Assembly: GCA_017934545.1 (NCBI GenBank)
Contig: JAGBJI010000001.1
Span: 219,109 to 283,108 of the forward strand
Length of the DNA stretch: 64,000 nt
DNA from: Bacteroidales bacterium
GTDB lineage: Bacteria > Bacteroidota > Bacteroidia > Bacteroidales > P3
Direction: 5' to 3'
Made by a program: the position numbers and the translations under genes. The notes under the pieces are model-generated. The model searched no databases, was not told the origin of the DNA, and worked only from the letters and a program-made list of their open reading frames with translations. Numbering within the stretch: position 1 is the stretch's first letter; the number at the start of each line of letters is the position of its first letter. Positions 22,153-30,950 of this stretch are shown here, piece by piece.

Positions 22153-22232
22153 GGGGCGGCGGCGTTGGGGCGTAGGGCGGAGAGAAAATGCAAAAGGGCG
22201 GCGGAAAAACTAAAAGACAACAGCGTGGGTTG

Positions 22233-22967
22233 ATGAAAAAGGGGAAGATTTTTTTGATTTTGATGTTATCGGTGTGCGTAAGTGCTTTGGCACAGACTGG
22301 AGTTTTGACATCGTATTGCCGTACGGATACCGTCAAGATAATAAAGGATACTGCGGATTGGTCGCTTATTGTCTACCGACCCGTAAATTGTTCGTTGGTG
22401 TTGAGTGCCAAACGTGCTGATTCTTCGGATTGCAATGTGGTGTTTGCCGCTCCTGCGGCGTTCACTGCCAAAAACTACACGGATATTGTGGGCGGATTTG
22501 TAGGCATTGACACCGTAATCAAAAATCCTACCGAACAGGAAACGGGATTGTGTACCTTGGACGGAAGCGATGTGTACATCGGCGGCATTGAAGATACGTC
22601 GGTTTATTTCCCTTTGGCTCTCAACAGCGGCACTATGTGCTATTTCCAACAGATGTTGCTCATACATTCATCCGAAAAAGTGCCTTGCACCATATTCGGC
22701 AAGCAAAAACCAACGTTCAGACGTGCTTTGGCTGCAAAATACGGCAAAGTCTGTGTCATAGAATCGCTCGGCCGTATGGATATAGACAGTTTTACCGAGG
22801 CTATGTTGATTTTAGGAATCACCGATGCCATATATATGGATATGGGAACGTGGAGCGAGGGCTTTTTTGTGGATATTAATAATCAAAAAACCATTATCGG
22901 ACAGCTTAAACAAAACACCCGTTTTCAAACCAATTGGTTGTGGTTTGTCAAGGACGGTAAACAATGA
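22233..22967 (+). CDS. Exported protein, possibly NAGPA-like fold
   Basis: ATG 22233 is chosen over 22188 because it begins a signal peptide (MKKGKIFLILMLSVCVSALAQ). The mature part is about 220 residues. The C-terminal portion VIESLGRMDIDSFTEAML, ILGITDAIYMDMGTWSEG resembles the end of phosphodiester glycosidase (NAGPA-type) domains, where a similar lGa.dAlnlDgG element closes the fold, but the match is weak. It could equally be an unrelated Bacteroidota secreted protein. A SulP gene follows 40 bases later on the same strand. Confidence 0.6.
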   Translation: MKKGKIFLILMLSVCVSALAQTGVLTSYCRTDTVKIIKDTADWSLIVYRPVNCSLVLSAKRADSSDCNVVFAAPAAFTAKNYTDIVGGFVGIDTVIKNPTEQETGLCTLDGSDVYIGGIEDTSVYFPLALNSGTMCYFQQMLLIHSSEKVPCTIFGKQKPTFRRALAAKYGKVCVIESLGRMDIDSFTEAMLILGITDAIYMDMGTWSEGFFVDINNQKTIIGQLKQNTRFQTNWLWFVKDGKQ

Positions 22968-23007
22968 TAATTAAATATATAATGAATTAAATAAAACGAA
23001 AAAAGAG

Positions 23008-24708
23008 ATGGCGTTTATTTCAACAAAAAACATTAAAGGGGATATATTCGGCGGAATAACCGCAGGTATAGTGGCACTGCCTTTGGCTTTGGCTTTCGGA
23101 ATACAGGCTTTCAGCGGCATGGATTCACCGCAGGCAAGCTCAATAGGAGCAATGGCGGGCTTGACGGGAGCAATAATGCTGGGCTTTTTTGCTTCGCTTT
23201 TCGGCGGTACTCATTCCCAAATATCAGGACCTACGGGTCCGATGACCGTTGTTGCTGCACAGTTGATAGCGGCACAATGGCAGATGAGCAGCGGCAATCT
23301 TTCCGCCGTATTAATCACCATGGCTATGGCAGGATTGTTCTGCGGATTGTTTCAGGTGTTGTTCGGCATTATCCGTATAGGCAAATACATACGCTACATT
23401 CCCTATCCCGTGCTGTCGGGCTTTATGTCGGGAATAGGAATAATCATCATATTGCAGCAGATATACCCGTTGTTGGGGCTTAAAGCCGGAGGCGATATGT
23501 TGCATTTGCTTGTCAACTTGCCGCAAAGCATAGCCCAGGGCTTTTCTTTGACGGCATTGTTATTGGGATTGGGAACAATATTGATTATAGTTCTGTTTCC
23601 GAAACTTACAACCAAAGTTCCTTCAACCTTGGTTGCCCTGATAGTTATGACCGTTGTTGCAGTTGTTGCGGGCATACCTGAATCTATGACCATAGGCAAT
23701 ATACCGTCGTCACTGCCGTTGCCGTTTTTTGCCAAACAAGGGCTGGATTTGACGGGTATAGACTTTGTGCAGGTGTTGTCACATGCAGTTTTGCCGGGAT
23801 TGACTCTTGCAGGATTGGGGTCTATTGACACCTTGCTTACAAGCGTTGTGGCTGACAATATCACCAAAACCCATCACAACAGCAACAAAGAGTTGGTAGG
23901 ACAGGGTATAGGCAACGCCATGGCGGGATTGTTCTGCGGTTTGCCCGGAGCAGGTGCTACCATGCGTACGGTAGTCAACGTTAAGAGCGGCGGACGTACA
24001 CAGTTGAGCGGAATGGTCCACGCTTGTCTGTTGTTGGCAATAGTTTTGGGCTTGGGAGCTTTTGTTAAATATGTTCCTTTGACGGTTTTGGCAGGAATAT
24101 TAATCACTGTGGGTTGGGGAATCATAGATTTCAAAGGCTTTAAAGATTTGTTGAAAATACCCAGAGCCGATGCGGTGGTGTTGATAACGGTATTGGTTAT
24201 AACTATCTTCGTGGATTTGCTTACTGCGGTGGCAGTGGGAATGATTATAGCATGCGTACTGTTTATGAAACGTGCGGGCGACTTGGTGGAAGGGTCTTAT
24301 TCTTCGCAGGAGATGCAGGCTTTTGACAAGGAATCGCCTTGGCACGACGAAAAAGGGTTGCCCGAGAACATTCTTCACAAGATATACATCCAGCGTTTGA
24401 ACGGTCCTATATTTTTCGGCTCCATAACACGTTTCCAACAGGTGATGCACGACATACCGGACAACGTAAAAATAGTCATAATCCGCATGCGGTTGGTCAA
24501 TTTTATGGACCAAAGCGGGTTGTATGCCATGGAAACGGCGGTCAAAGACTTGCAGGCAAGAGGCATCAAGGTGTTGATGACCATCATTCAACCTCAGCCT
24601 ATGTATATGTTGACCAAAATGAAGTTTATACCCGAAACTCTGCCAAAGGAAAACACCTTTGAAACCTTTGAACAGTGTACCGAGTATTTAAAATCGTTGG
24701 ATTGGTAA
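23008..24708 (+). CDS. SulP family inorganic anion transporter
   Basis: Inner-membrane secondary transporter for sulfate, bicarbonate or a related anion. The transmembrane part covers about residues 1-420 with the family signature GGITAGIVALPLALAFGIQ near the start and GLPGAGATMRTVVNVKSGGR in the middle. A cytoplasmic STAS domain covers about 450-560 (IYIQRLNGPIFFGSI, RMRLVNFMDQSGLYAMETAV). 566 residues, complete. The substrate cannot be assigned. Confidence 0.92.
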   Translation: MAFISTKNIKGDIFGGITAGIVALPLALAFGIQAFSGMDSPQASSIGAMAGLTGAIMLGFFASLFGGTHSQISGPTGPMTVVAAQLIAAQWQMSSGNLSAVLITMAMAGLFCGLFQVLFGIIRIGKYIRYIPYPVLSGFMSGIGIIIILQQIYPLLGLKAGGDMLHLLVNLPQSIAQGFSLTALLLGLGTILIIVLFPKLTTKVPSTLVALIVMTVVAVVAGIPESMTIGNIPSSLPLPFFAKQGLDLTGIDFVQVLSHAVLPGLTLAGLGSIDTLLTSVVADNITKTHHNSNKELVGQGIGNAMAGLFCGLPGAGATMRTVVNVKSGGRTQLSGMVHACLLLAIVLGLGAFVKYVPLTVLAGILITVGWGIIDFKGFKDLLKIPRADAVVLITVLVITIFVDLLTAVAVGMIIACVLFMKRAGDLVEGSYSSQEMQAFDKESPWHDEKGLPENILHKIYIQRLNGPIFFGSITRFQQVMHDIPDNVKIVIIRMRLVNFMDQSGLYAMETAVKDLQARGIKVLMTIIQPQPMYMLTKMKFIPETLPKENTFETFEQCTEYLKSLDW

Positions 24709-24721
24709 AAACTTAAAAGCC

Positions 24722-24845
24722 GCCTTACAACAATTAAAATAAGGCAAAAAAGACTTCGGTATGGGTTATAAACTCGCCGACCGAAGCACAAAAGGGTATG
24801 AACGGTAATATTGCCCAGGCAAATATTGCCGTTCATACCCTTTTT
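24722..24845 (+). terminator. Terminator region after sulP, three hairpins
   Basis: Three stems lie in series: GCCTTA/TAAGGC (24722-24745), CTTCGGT/ACCGAAG (24754-24786), and a long stem GGGTATGAACGG (24794-24805) with CCGTTCATACCC (24829-24840) that continues through AATATTGCC/GGCAAATATT with one bulge, then TTTTT. The last is a strong intrinsic terminator. Confidence 0.85.
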
Positions 24846-24986
24846 GTGTCAGTACGGTTTTTGTATTTCAACTTTGTTTTTTGTCCGTTACGAAAGTTTT
24901 ATTGAAAAAAGTAAGAAAAAAACGGTTTTATTTCGCAAAAAATGCAATTGTATATATGAACGGAACTTATAAAGCAAAGATTGAAG

Positions 24987-24994
24987 TATATTTG
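24987..24994 (+). promoter_or_regulatory. Candidate promoter of the ECF sigma cluster
   Basis: TATATTTG fits the -7 element TAnnTTTG and lies 85 bases before the sigma gene. The -33 element is poor, which would suit a regulated promoter. Nothing else is recognisable in 24846-25079. Confidence 0.45.
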
Positions 24995-25079
24995 TAGTGA
25001 AATAAAAAAGTAAAGAGGGAAAAAAAGTATGAATCAAAGGTGAGGTAAGTGTATGGAGTAAAGCAACAGTTGCGGTGCA

Positions 25080-25559
25080 ATGTCACAGGAAGAGTTTAAG
25101 TCATTAATCAGAGCGAATAAATCATCAATAGACAAAGTCTGTATGATGTACGGTGACGTAAAAGATTACAAAGATTTACGTCAGGAGATTTGTTGTGCCT
25201 TGTGGGTGGCGTTGCGTAAGAACCCGATGTTTGAAGACGAGCGAAGATTGCGTTCTTGGGTGTTTTCGGTGGCGTTGAACGTAGGCAGGATGCACTTACG
25301 CAAAGAGTATACCAAGAAACATTTTACTTTTCCGTTGACCGATGAGGTTGAAAACTCCGTGGCAACGCAGGACAGTGACGTTCAGTTGTTCAATTCGGTG
25401 ATGGAGTTTTTGTCGGACAGGGAAAGAGTGTTGCTGATGTTTAAGCTGGAAGAGTTAACGGACTTGGAGATAGCCCAAAACCTGAACATAAAAGAAAGCA
25501 AAGTACAAAAAGAGTGGAGAGAATTAGTAAAGAAAATAAAAAAGCAATTTAAAAAATGA
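25080..25559 (+). CDS. ECF-type RNA polymerase sigma factor
   Basis: An extracytoplasmic-function sigma factor of 159 residues. Region 2 spans about residues 10-80 (DLRQEICCALWVALRKNP, RLRSWVFSVALNVGRMHLRK) and region 4 about 100-158 (LSDRERVLLMFKLEELTDLE, IAQNLNIKESKVQKEWRELV) with its helix-turn-helix. The next gene overlaps by four bases (ATGA), so the two are translationally coupled. No FecR-type anti-sigma factor is adjacent; the small coupled protein is the best positional candidate for a regulator. Confidence 0.9.
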   Translation: MSQEEFKSLIRANKSSIDKVCMMYGDVKDYKDLRQEICCALWVALRKNPMFEDERRLRSWVFSVALNVGRMHLRKEYTKKHFTFPLTDEVENSVATQDSDVQLFNSVMEFLSDRERVLLMFKLEELTDLEIAQNLNIKESKVQKEWRELVKKIKKQFKK

Positions 25560-25831
25560 TGCAAAATAAAAACTATACGGATGATTCCGCATTAAACGGT
25601 GACAAACAGGAGCAACCGACGGACAGGGTGTTGCAGGAATTGAATTTTGAGGAAGATTTCAAACGTTTGAAAAACGTTTGGAACAAACAAAATGCAATTC
25701 CTGCAGATATCCTTGCCGATACAGATGCAAGCTTGGAAACTCCGCAGGTATTTTGTTATGAATACCGTCATACAGATACCGATACATTGCCATTTGAAAT
25801 GCAGATACAAGGAGAATATATAAACATTTAA
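25556..25831 (+). CDS. Small protein coupled to the ECF sigma factor
   Basis: A 91-residue hydrophilic protein without signal peptide or membrane segment. It contains a short helical stretch (NFEEDFKRLKNVWNKQNA). The ATGA overlap with the sigma gene suggests stoichiometric production and perhaps a cytoplasmic anti-sigma or adaptor role, but no known anti-sigma motif is seen. Not recognised. Confidence 0.65.
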   Translation: MMQNKNYTDDSALNGDKQEQPTDRVLQELNFEEDFKRLKNVWNKQNAIPADILADTDASLETPQVFCYEYRHTDTDTLPFEMQIQGEYINI

Positions 25832-25863
25832 TTCAATCAAAATTTAATTAAAAATTTATTAAA

Positions 25864-26376
25864 ATGAAAAAATTAAGTTTAACGATTGCAACATTTGCAA
25901 TCATTGGAATGATTGGCACAACATTCAGTGCCTGCAATGACGAACAAGATGTATTAGACGACAAAGTAATTTCTACAAAAGTCGCAGGACCAGAGCAAGA
26001 CGGACCGTATGATATGGGAAAAATGTATGCCACAGGATGTACTTCTGAAACTTGTACAGACGAAGATCGTACTGATATGCATTGTCACTACAATGAACGA
26101 GGAAATTGTTTCAGACCAGTGGTAATTTCCAGTACACAATCGGAGTTGTTAGTTGCTCTAAATAGTGCTGTTGATAGTGGGTATATTGCAAGATTTGTCA
26201 CTGATAACTTCTCTGATTTAGGCAATTGTTTTGATACAATTCTATTAAGAGAGGTAGAATTAGGTAATATTACAGTTACTTATCGAAATAGCAGAGTCGA
26301 AAATAAGTATTATTATATTTTCGCTGAAGTATCAACAGATTCTGTAGAAACAGTATATCCATTCATACAAAGGTAA
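25864..26376 (+). CDS. Cysteine-rich lipoprotein
   Basis: A 170-residue lipoprotein: signal MKKLSLTIATFAIIGMIGTT followed by lipobox FSAC. The mature N-terminal half has a cluster of cysteines and histidine (CTSETC, HCHYNERGNC), which could bind metal or form disulfides; the C-terminal half is beta-rich. Codons are strongly A/T-biased compared with flanking genes. Family not recognised. It starts 33 bases after the preceding gene and a hairpin follows it. Confidence 0.7.
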   Translation: MKKLSLTIATFAIIGMIGTTFSACNDEQDVLDDKVISTKVAGPEQDGPYDMGKMYATGCTSETCTDEDRTDMHCHYNERGNCFRPVVISSTQSELLVALNSAVDSGYIARFVTDNFSDLGNCFDTILLREVELGNITVTYRNSRVENKYYYIFAEVSTDSVETVYPFIQR

Positions 26377-26382
26377 AATAAT

Positions 26383-26412
26383 ATAGGAAGTAGGGGGATA
26401 CCTACTTCCTAT
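26383..26412 (+). promoter_or_regulatory. Perfect 12-bp stem-loop inside the lipoprotein operon
   Basis: ATAGGAAGTAGG (26383-26394) pairs perfectly with CCTACTTCCTAT (26401-26412), loop GGGATA. No T-run follows, so it more likely stabilises or processes mRNA, raising the upstream lipoprotein relative to the downstream genes, than terminates transcription. Confidence 0.6.
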
Positions 26413-26432
26413 TGCTTAATCCTATAATGCTA

Positions 26433-27533
26433 ATGAAAAGAATAGTATTGTTATTATATATTACTGGTATTTTCTATGCTTGTTCCTCTCAAGATACGAA
26501 ATCATATCATATTGTTAATGAAATTGAGATACCGTATGCCAGAAGGTCAGGGCAATTTATTTGTAATGATTCGTTATTTCTGTTCAATGCAGAGCCAGTT
26601 TCCCATAAAATTATAAATATCTATGACTGTAACGGAGTAAAGGTGAAAGATATTTCGTTAAAAGGTTTGCAGTATTTGGAATATACAAATAGCATAGAGA
26701 TAATTAATTTTGATTCGGTGTTTATTTACATAGGTACCCCGTGTCAATATTATTATTTAATAGACAGTGATGGTAATATTATCAACCAAAGAGCAATTCC
26801 AAGAGAGATAAAAAACGATTCATTGAGAGTTTCTTTGGATGCAGCAATCAGTAACTATTACAAAGGCAGTATTTATTTCAAACGGACAGTCTATCCAATT
26901 GCAAAAGAAATGGGTAGCGGCCGGGCAAGAGTAAGGTCAAATGCATATGAAAGAGTATCACCTGCATATTATAAACTTTGTGTCAATGATTCTTCAGAAT
27001 TACAAGGCTACGGTGAGAATTCATTTGAAAATATTTACCCTAACGATTCGCTTTACAGGGAAAGCGGAAAGAAGTATGTTTGTAACGGATATTTATTCTT
27101 TATAACGGACATATATAAAATATTAGTGTTTGATTTGAACGTCAATAAACTTGTTTCAGTAATCAATCTACAAAGTTCATTTGCCAATGAAACGCCGAAT
27201 AAAGATATTATAGTGACAGAGAATAATTACGAAACAATACTGGACAACCGCCCTATAATTAAAGACAGAGGTATTGTTAGCGGAATAAGTTACGACGCAC
27301 AAACCAAACAATATTACATTCTTTTGTCATTGCTTAATAATCCGAAAAGCAAATATTTTATTGTGCAGACTTTTGATAAAGATTTTAATTTTCTGCGGGA
27401 GATAAAAATAAATGAAAAAGGTGAGGCGAGGGATATTTGTTGTTTTGACGGAAAAATCATTGTTAAATGTTTTAAACAAAATGAAAAAAACAATAAGAGT
27501 ATTGTGTATAAGTTGTATTCTGTTGATTTTTAG
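26433..27533 (+). CDS. Lipoprotein, probable beta-propeller
   Basis: Signal and lipobox (MKRIVLLLYITGIFYACSSQ) set the start at ATG 26433; ATG 26427 is also possible, whereas the longer frame from TTG 26412 falls in the hairpin. The mature protein of about 350 residues has repeated short beta-strand blocks (ICNDSLFLFNAEPV, YLIDSDGNIINQR, ILVFDLNVNKLVSVINL, IVQTFDKDFNFLREIKI), resembling the 6-bladed beta-propeller/BF3164-like lipoproteins of Bacteroidota. Ligand unknown. The 3-prime end overlaps the next gene by 53 bases. Confidence 0.7.
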   Translation: MKRIVLLLYITGIFYACSSQDTKSYHIVNEIEIPYARRSGQFICNDSLFLFNAEPVSHKIINIYDCNGVKVKDISLKGLQYLEYTNSIEIINFDSVFIYIGTPCQYYYLIDSDGNIINQRAIPREIKNDSLRVSLDAAISNYYKGSIYFKRTVYPIAKEMGSGRARVRSNAYERVSPAYYKLCVNDSSELQGYGENSFENIYPNDSLYRESGKKYVCNGYLFFITDIYKILVFDLNVNKLVSVINLQSSFANETPNKDIIVTENNYETILDNRPIIKDRGIVSGISYDAQTKQYYILLSLLNNPKSKYFIVQTFDKDFNFLREIKINEKGEARDICCFDGKIIVKCFKQNEKNNKSIVYKLYSVDF

Positions 27534-27960
27534 TTTCAACAGTTGCTCGGTCAAAAAGAAAACGCAGAACGATACAATTATGTATTGTATTCACAAGAAT
27601 TTCAAGTCGGTTGATTTTAATAAACAGTGCCTTGTGTTTATTATAGGTGAGCAAGGTTGTATCAATTGCAACAGAGAATTGTCTAATCTTGCCAAGCAAT
27701 TTGTGGATAATGACGGTGTGTATTATATAATCAACGCAACGGGAAATTTAGTGGATATTTCGCCGTATTGGGAAGCAAAAGGGCAGGAGAGGATAAGCAT
27801 GGATACATTGCAGTATCTGAATAAAAATAATTTAAAGTATTCATACGCTGTCTTTATTTCGGAAAACAAGATTGACACAGTGCTGGAAGCCAAAGCCGAA
27901 ACGTTGCTTTTAGATAAAGAATATATAAAACAAAAAATACTTAATACAAAAACAAAATGA
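27481..27960 (+). CDS. Thioredoxin-like lipoprotein
   Basis: ATG 27481 is chosen because it begins a lipoprotein signal (MKKTIRVLCISCILLIFSFN, lipobox NSC); the longer frame from 27412 lacks one. The mature part of about 135 residues has a thioredoxin-like start: strand CLVFIIGEQGC followed by CINC (a CxxC pair) and helix NRELSNLAKQF. It probably faces the periplasm and acts in disulfide exchange, perhaps on the cysteine-rich lipoprotein encoded upstream. The fold assignment rests on motif placement only. Confidence 0.65.
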   Translation: MKKTIRVLCISCILLIFSFNSCSVKKKTQNDTIMYCIHKNFKSVDFNKQCLVFIIGEQGCINCNRELSNLAKQFVDNDGVYYIINATGNLVDISPYWEAKGQERISMDTLQYLNKNNLKYSYAVFISENKIDTVLEAKAETLLLDKEYIKQKILNTKTK

Positions 27961-28094
27961 TAAGTATATAACATATAAAAATGTTATGATGGATTAAAAC
28001 ATGTTAACGGAGTGTTTGTATGCTATAATGAAGATGTTAGACAAGCAAGATGAATGATACCTGTAAAGATTGCAGATTAAAAAACTTTAAAACC

Positions 28095-28131
28095 AAAGCC
28101 GGCGGATTAAAAAAGAAAATCCGTCGGCTTT
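28095..28131. terminator. Bidirectional terminator
   Basis: AAAGCCGGCGGATT (28095-28108) pairs with AATCCGTCGGCTTT (28118-28131), one G-U pair, between the convergent lipoprotein and phosphohexomutase genes. Nothing is recognisable in 27961-28094. Confidence 0.85.
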
Positions 28132-28158
28132 ATGTTTGAAAATATATGAGTTGAGGTC

Positions 28159-29895
28159 TTATTCCAATGACAGTTCTTTTTTGATTTGTTCTATTTTGTC
28201 AAGGGATTTTTGTTGCAAGGCGTTGAAATCGTCGCCGTAGTCAAACGCCGTCCTTACGCCGAAATAGAATTTAATCTTCGGTTCAGTACCTGACGGACGC
28301 ACGGAAATCTTGCTGCCGTCTTTTAAATACCACTGCAAAACATTGGATTTAGGAAGCAAAAGTTTTTCTTCTTTTTGTGCGGTTATATCTTTTGATATTC
28401 CCGTTTCGTAATCGTTGATTTTAACAACCTTTTGCCCAATTATTGTTTTCGGAGGGTTGTTTCTGAACGCCGTCATCATGTTTTCTATTTCTTCTGCACC
28501 CGTTTTTCCTTTGCGGACAATGGAAAGAAGACTTTCTTGGTAATATCCGTAGCGGTGATATATATCCAAAAGTATTTCGTACAGATTGCGTCCTTGTTGT
28601 TTAGCCCATGCAGCCATTTCAGCCAAAAGACAGCAGGTGGCAACCGCATCTTTGTCCCTTACGGTATCGTTCGGCATATAGCCGTAACTCTCTTCGCCGC
28701 CGCCTATGTATTTTTCTTTGCCCTCAAGTTCCAATACTTTTGCCGCAATCCACTTAAAGCCCGTAAGCACATCGTAACATTTGACGTTGAAACTATCGGC
28801 TATAATTTTTATAAGCTCGCTTGTCACTATTGTTTTTATTACGTATTCTTTTCCTTTCAGACGCAAAAGTTCTTTGTTGCGTAAAAGAATGTAGTAAGTG
28901 AGAAGCGTTGCCGTTTGATTGCCGTTCAACAGGTGCATGTTGCCCTCGTTATCCCTTACGCACAGCGCTTCGCGGTCGGCATCGGGGTCTGTAGCCAAGA
29001 CTATGTCGGCATTGTGCTTGTCGGCAGTCTTTAAAACCAAATCCAATGCAACCCTTTCTTCAGGGTTGGGCGAAAGACAGGTAGGGAAGTTGCCGTCGGG
29101 AACGGACTGTTCGCTTTGGCATACAATATTATTAAATCCCCATCTTCTCAATGCTTTTGGTACTATGTTGTAACCCGTTCCGTGCAACGGCGTATAGGCA
29201 ATGCAGATGTTTTTGAATTGGTCTAAATGTGCCGTTGCCAAAGAAAGCGAATCCGTTTTCTGAAGATAGACCTCGTCAAAATCCTCTTCAATAACGGTTA
29301 TGTTAGTCATATCCTGTTGGATTTTGACTTGTGAAAAGTCGGTTATGGCATTAACACGGTCAATTACGTTTTTATCGTGCGGAGGCACTAATTGACCGCC
29401 GTCGTTCCAATAGGCTTTGTAACCGTTGTACTCTTTGGGGTTGTGGGAAGCGGTAATCATAACTCCCGCATCGCACTTCAATTCCCTGACTGCAAAAGAA
29501 AGCAACGGCGTAGGGTGAATGTCTTTGAATATATAGACTTTTATGCCGTTGGCAGCAAAGACTTTAGCGGCTATAAGTGCGAATTCTTTGCTGTTGTTGC
29601 GTGAATCGAACGATATTGCAACCTTTATTTCCTGTTTGCCTTTGTTGCATTGCAATATGTAATCCGCAAATCCCTGTGTGGATTGGCTCACCACCACGGT
29701 GTTCATTCTGTTTGAACCTATGCCCATCACACCTCTTAATCCGCCTGTGCCGAAAGAAAGTTTTTTGTAAAACGCATCGTTGAATTCGCTTACGTTTTCT
29801 TTCTGCATCTTTATTATTCCGTCCTTGATGTCCTGCGGAACGGTGCTGTTTAACCACGCATTTGCATTTTGCAATGCAGTATTGTCTAATTCCAT
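28159..29895 (-). CDS. Phospho-sugar mutase (phosphoglucomutase/phosphomannomutase)
   Basis: Alpha-D-phosphohexomutase family enzyme interconverting hexose 1- and 6-phosphates, supplying nucleotide-sugar and storage pathways. 578 residues with all four domains: active-site serine loop TASHNPKEYNGYK, metal loop DPDADRE, sugar-binding loop GGGEESYG, and C-terminal phosphate-binding SGTEPK. Ten bases separate it from the upstream Sel1 gene, so it is the last gene of a three-gene minus-strand operon. Specificity between glucose and mannose cannot be fixed; the long form resembles PGM-type enzymes. Confidence 0.93.
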   Translation of the reverse strand: MELDNTALQNANAWLNSTVPQDIKDGIIKMQKENVSEFNDAFYKKLSFGTGGLRGVMGIGSNRMNTVVVSQSTQGFADYILQCNKGKQEIKVAISFDSRNNSKEFALIAAKVFAANGIKVYIFKDIHPTPLLSFAVRELKCDAGVMITASHNPKEYNGYKAYWNDGGQLVPPHDKNVIDRVNAITDFSQVKIQQDMTNITVIEEDFDEVYLQKTDSLSLATAHLDQFKNICIAYTPLHGTGYNIVPKALRRWGFNNIVCQSEQSVPDGNFPTCLSPNPEERVALDLVLKTADKHNADIVLATDPDADREALCVRDNEGNMHLLNGNQTATLLTYYILLRNKELLRLKGKEYVIKTIVTSELIKIIADSFNVKCYDVLTGFKWIAAKVLELEGKEKYIGGGEESYGYMPNDTVRDKDAVATCCLLAEMAAWAKQQGRNLYEILLDIYHRYGYYQESLLSIVRKGKTGAEEIENMMTAFRNNPPKTIIGQKVVKINDYETGISKDITAQKEEKLLLPKSNVLQWYLKDGSKISVRPSGTEPKIKFYFGVRTAFDYGDDFNALQQKSLDKIEQIKKELSLE

Positions 29896-29904
29896 ATCTT
29901 TAAT

Positions 29905-30906
29905 CTATCGTTTTGATTTCTTTAAACGTATCGCTTCCAATTGGGCTAAATATTTTATGGCTTCTATGTTGCCCAATTCGGCTGCCTTTTTGTAGCATTC
30001 CAATGCCTCCTTGCTGTCTTGTTTTAAGTTTATACCGTAGTCATACTCCTTTGCCAAGATAAGCCATGACTCCGCACGGGTGATGTTTTTCAATCCTATG
30101 TCGGTAAATCCGCTTATGTCATGGTTTTTGTTGTACATGTTGATAGCCGTTATCTCTTTTGCCAAAGAAAGATTCTGCTCGGAGGCAAGGTTGTAATATT
30201 CTGCGGCTTTGGCTTTGTCCTGCGTTACGCCCAAACCCTTGTCCAACATCTCGGCATAGGTAAACTGTGCCATCGGGTCGCCTGTTTGCAAAGGCGGTTC
30301 CAACAACTGCAAGGCTCTTTGGTAATCCGGTTTCACGCTTTTGTTGCACGACAATATGTAAGCCAGACATGCCATTGACGGAGTGTCGTTCTGTGCCGCT
30401 GCTTTCTCATACCAATAAGCCGCTTCCTGCATATTGGCTTCTACGGGGTCGCCTTCCAAATACATGTCGCCCAAACGCCGCATTGCATAGTTTTCCCCTC
30501 TTTCCGCACACACGCGGTACCACACCATAGCACGCGGAAGACTTTTTACAGTGCCTTGTCCTTGGTCAAACATCATAGCTGTTTTCAGTTGCGACGCCTC
30601 ATTGCCGCGTTCGGCCGCTTTAAGATAATAGTTGAATGCGTTGGTATTGTTCTGCGTTACGCCCAAACCGTTTTCATACATGTAAGCCGTCTTGTGCATG
30701 CTCTGAACGTTGCCTTTGTCAGCCGCCTGCTTGTACCAAATAAACGCATCCTTGTACGATTGCAACATTCCTATACCGCTGTAATATTGGTTGGCCAGCT
30801 CGTACATGCTTCTCACGTTACCGCTTTTGGCTTTTTGCAACAGTCCCTGTGAATATGCTCCCGCACAGGTAAGAAAACAGATAAGTATAAAAGCAATTTT
30901 TTTCAT
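29905..30906 (-). CDS. Exported Sel1-repeat protein
   Basis: Signal peptide (MKKIAFILICFLTCAGAYSQ) then about seven Sel1-like repeats of 34-36 residues with the usual GN..A...LG..Y..G.GV..N pattern (YENGLGVTQNNTNAFNYY, LDKGLGVTQDKAKAAEYY). Sel1 repeats form an alpha-solenoid used as a scaffold. Follows a related Sel1 gene on the same strand and precedes the phosphohexomutase gene. Confidence 0.85.
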   Translation of the reverse strand: MKKIAFILICFLTCAGAYSQGLLQKAKSGNVRSMYELANQYYSGIGMLQSYKDAFIWYKQAADKGNVQSMHKTAYMYENGLGVTQNNTNAFNYYLKAAERGNEASQLKTAMMFDQGQGTVKSLPRAMVWYRVCAERGENYAMRRLGDMYLEGDPVEANMQEAAYWYEKAAAQNDTPSMACLAYILSCNKSVKPDYQRALQLLEPPLQTGDPMAQFTYAEMLDKGLGVTQDKAKAAEYYNLASEQNLSLAKEITAINMYNKNHDISGFTDIGLKNITRAESWLILAKEYDYGINLKQDSKEALECYKKAAELGNIEAIKYLAQLEAIRLKKSKR

Positions 30907-30950
30907 TACAATCCCTTTGTTTATGATTTGTGTTGATGATATTTTTCAGG

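Noticed and set aside
27412-27480. Upstream ATG for the thioredoxin-like lipoprotein
   Set aside because: It would place 23 residues before a clear lipoprotein signal; ATG 27481 gives a normal lipobox.
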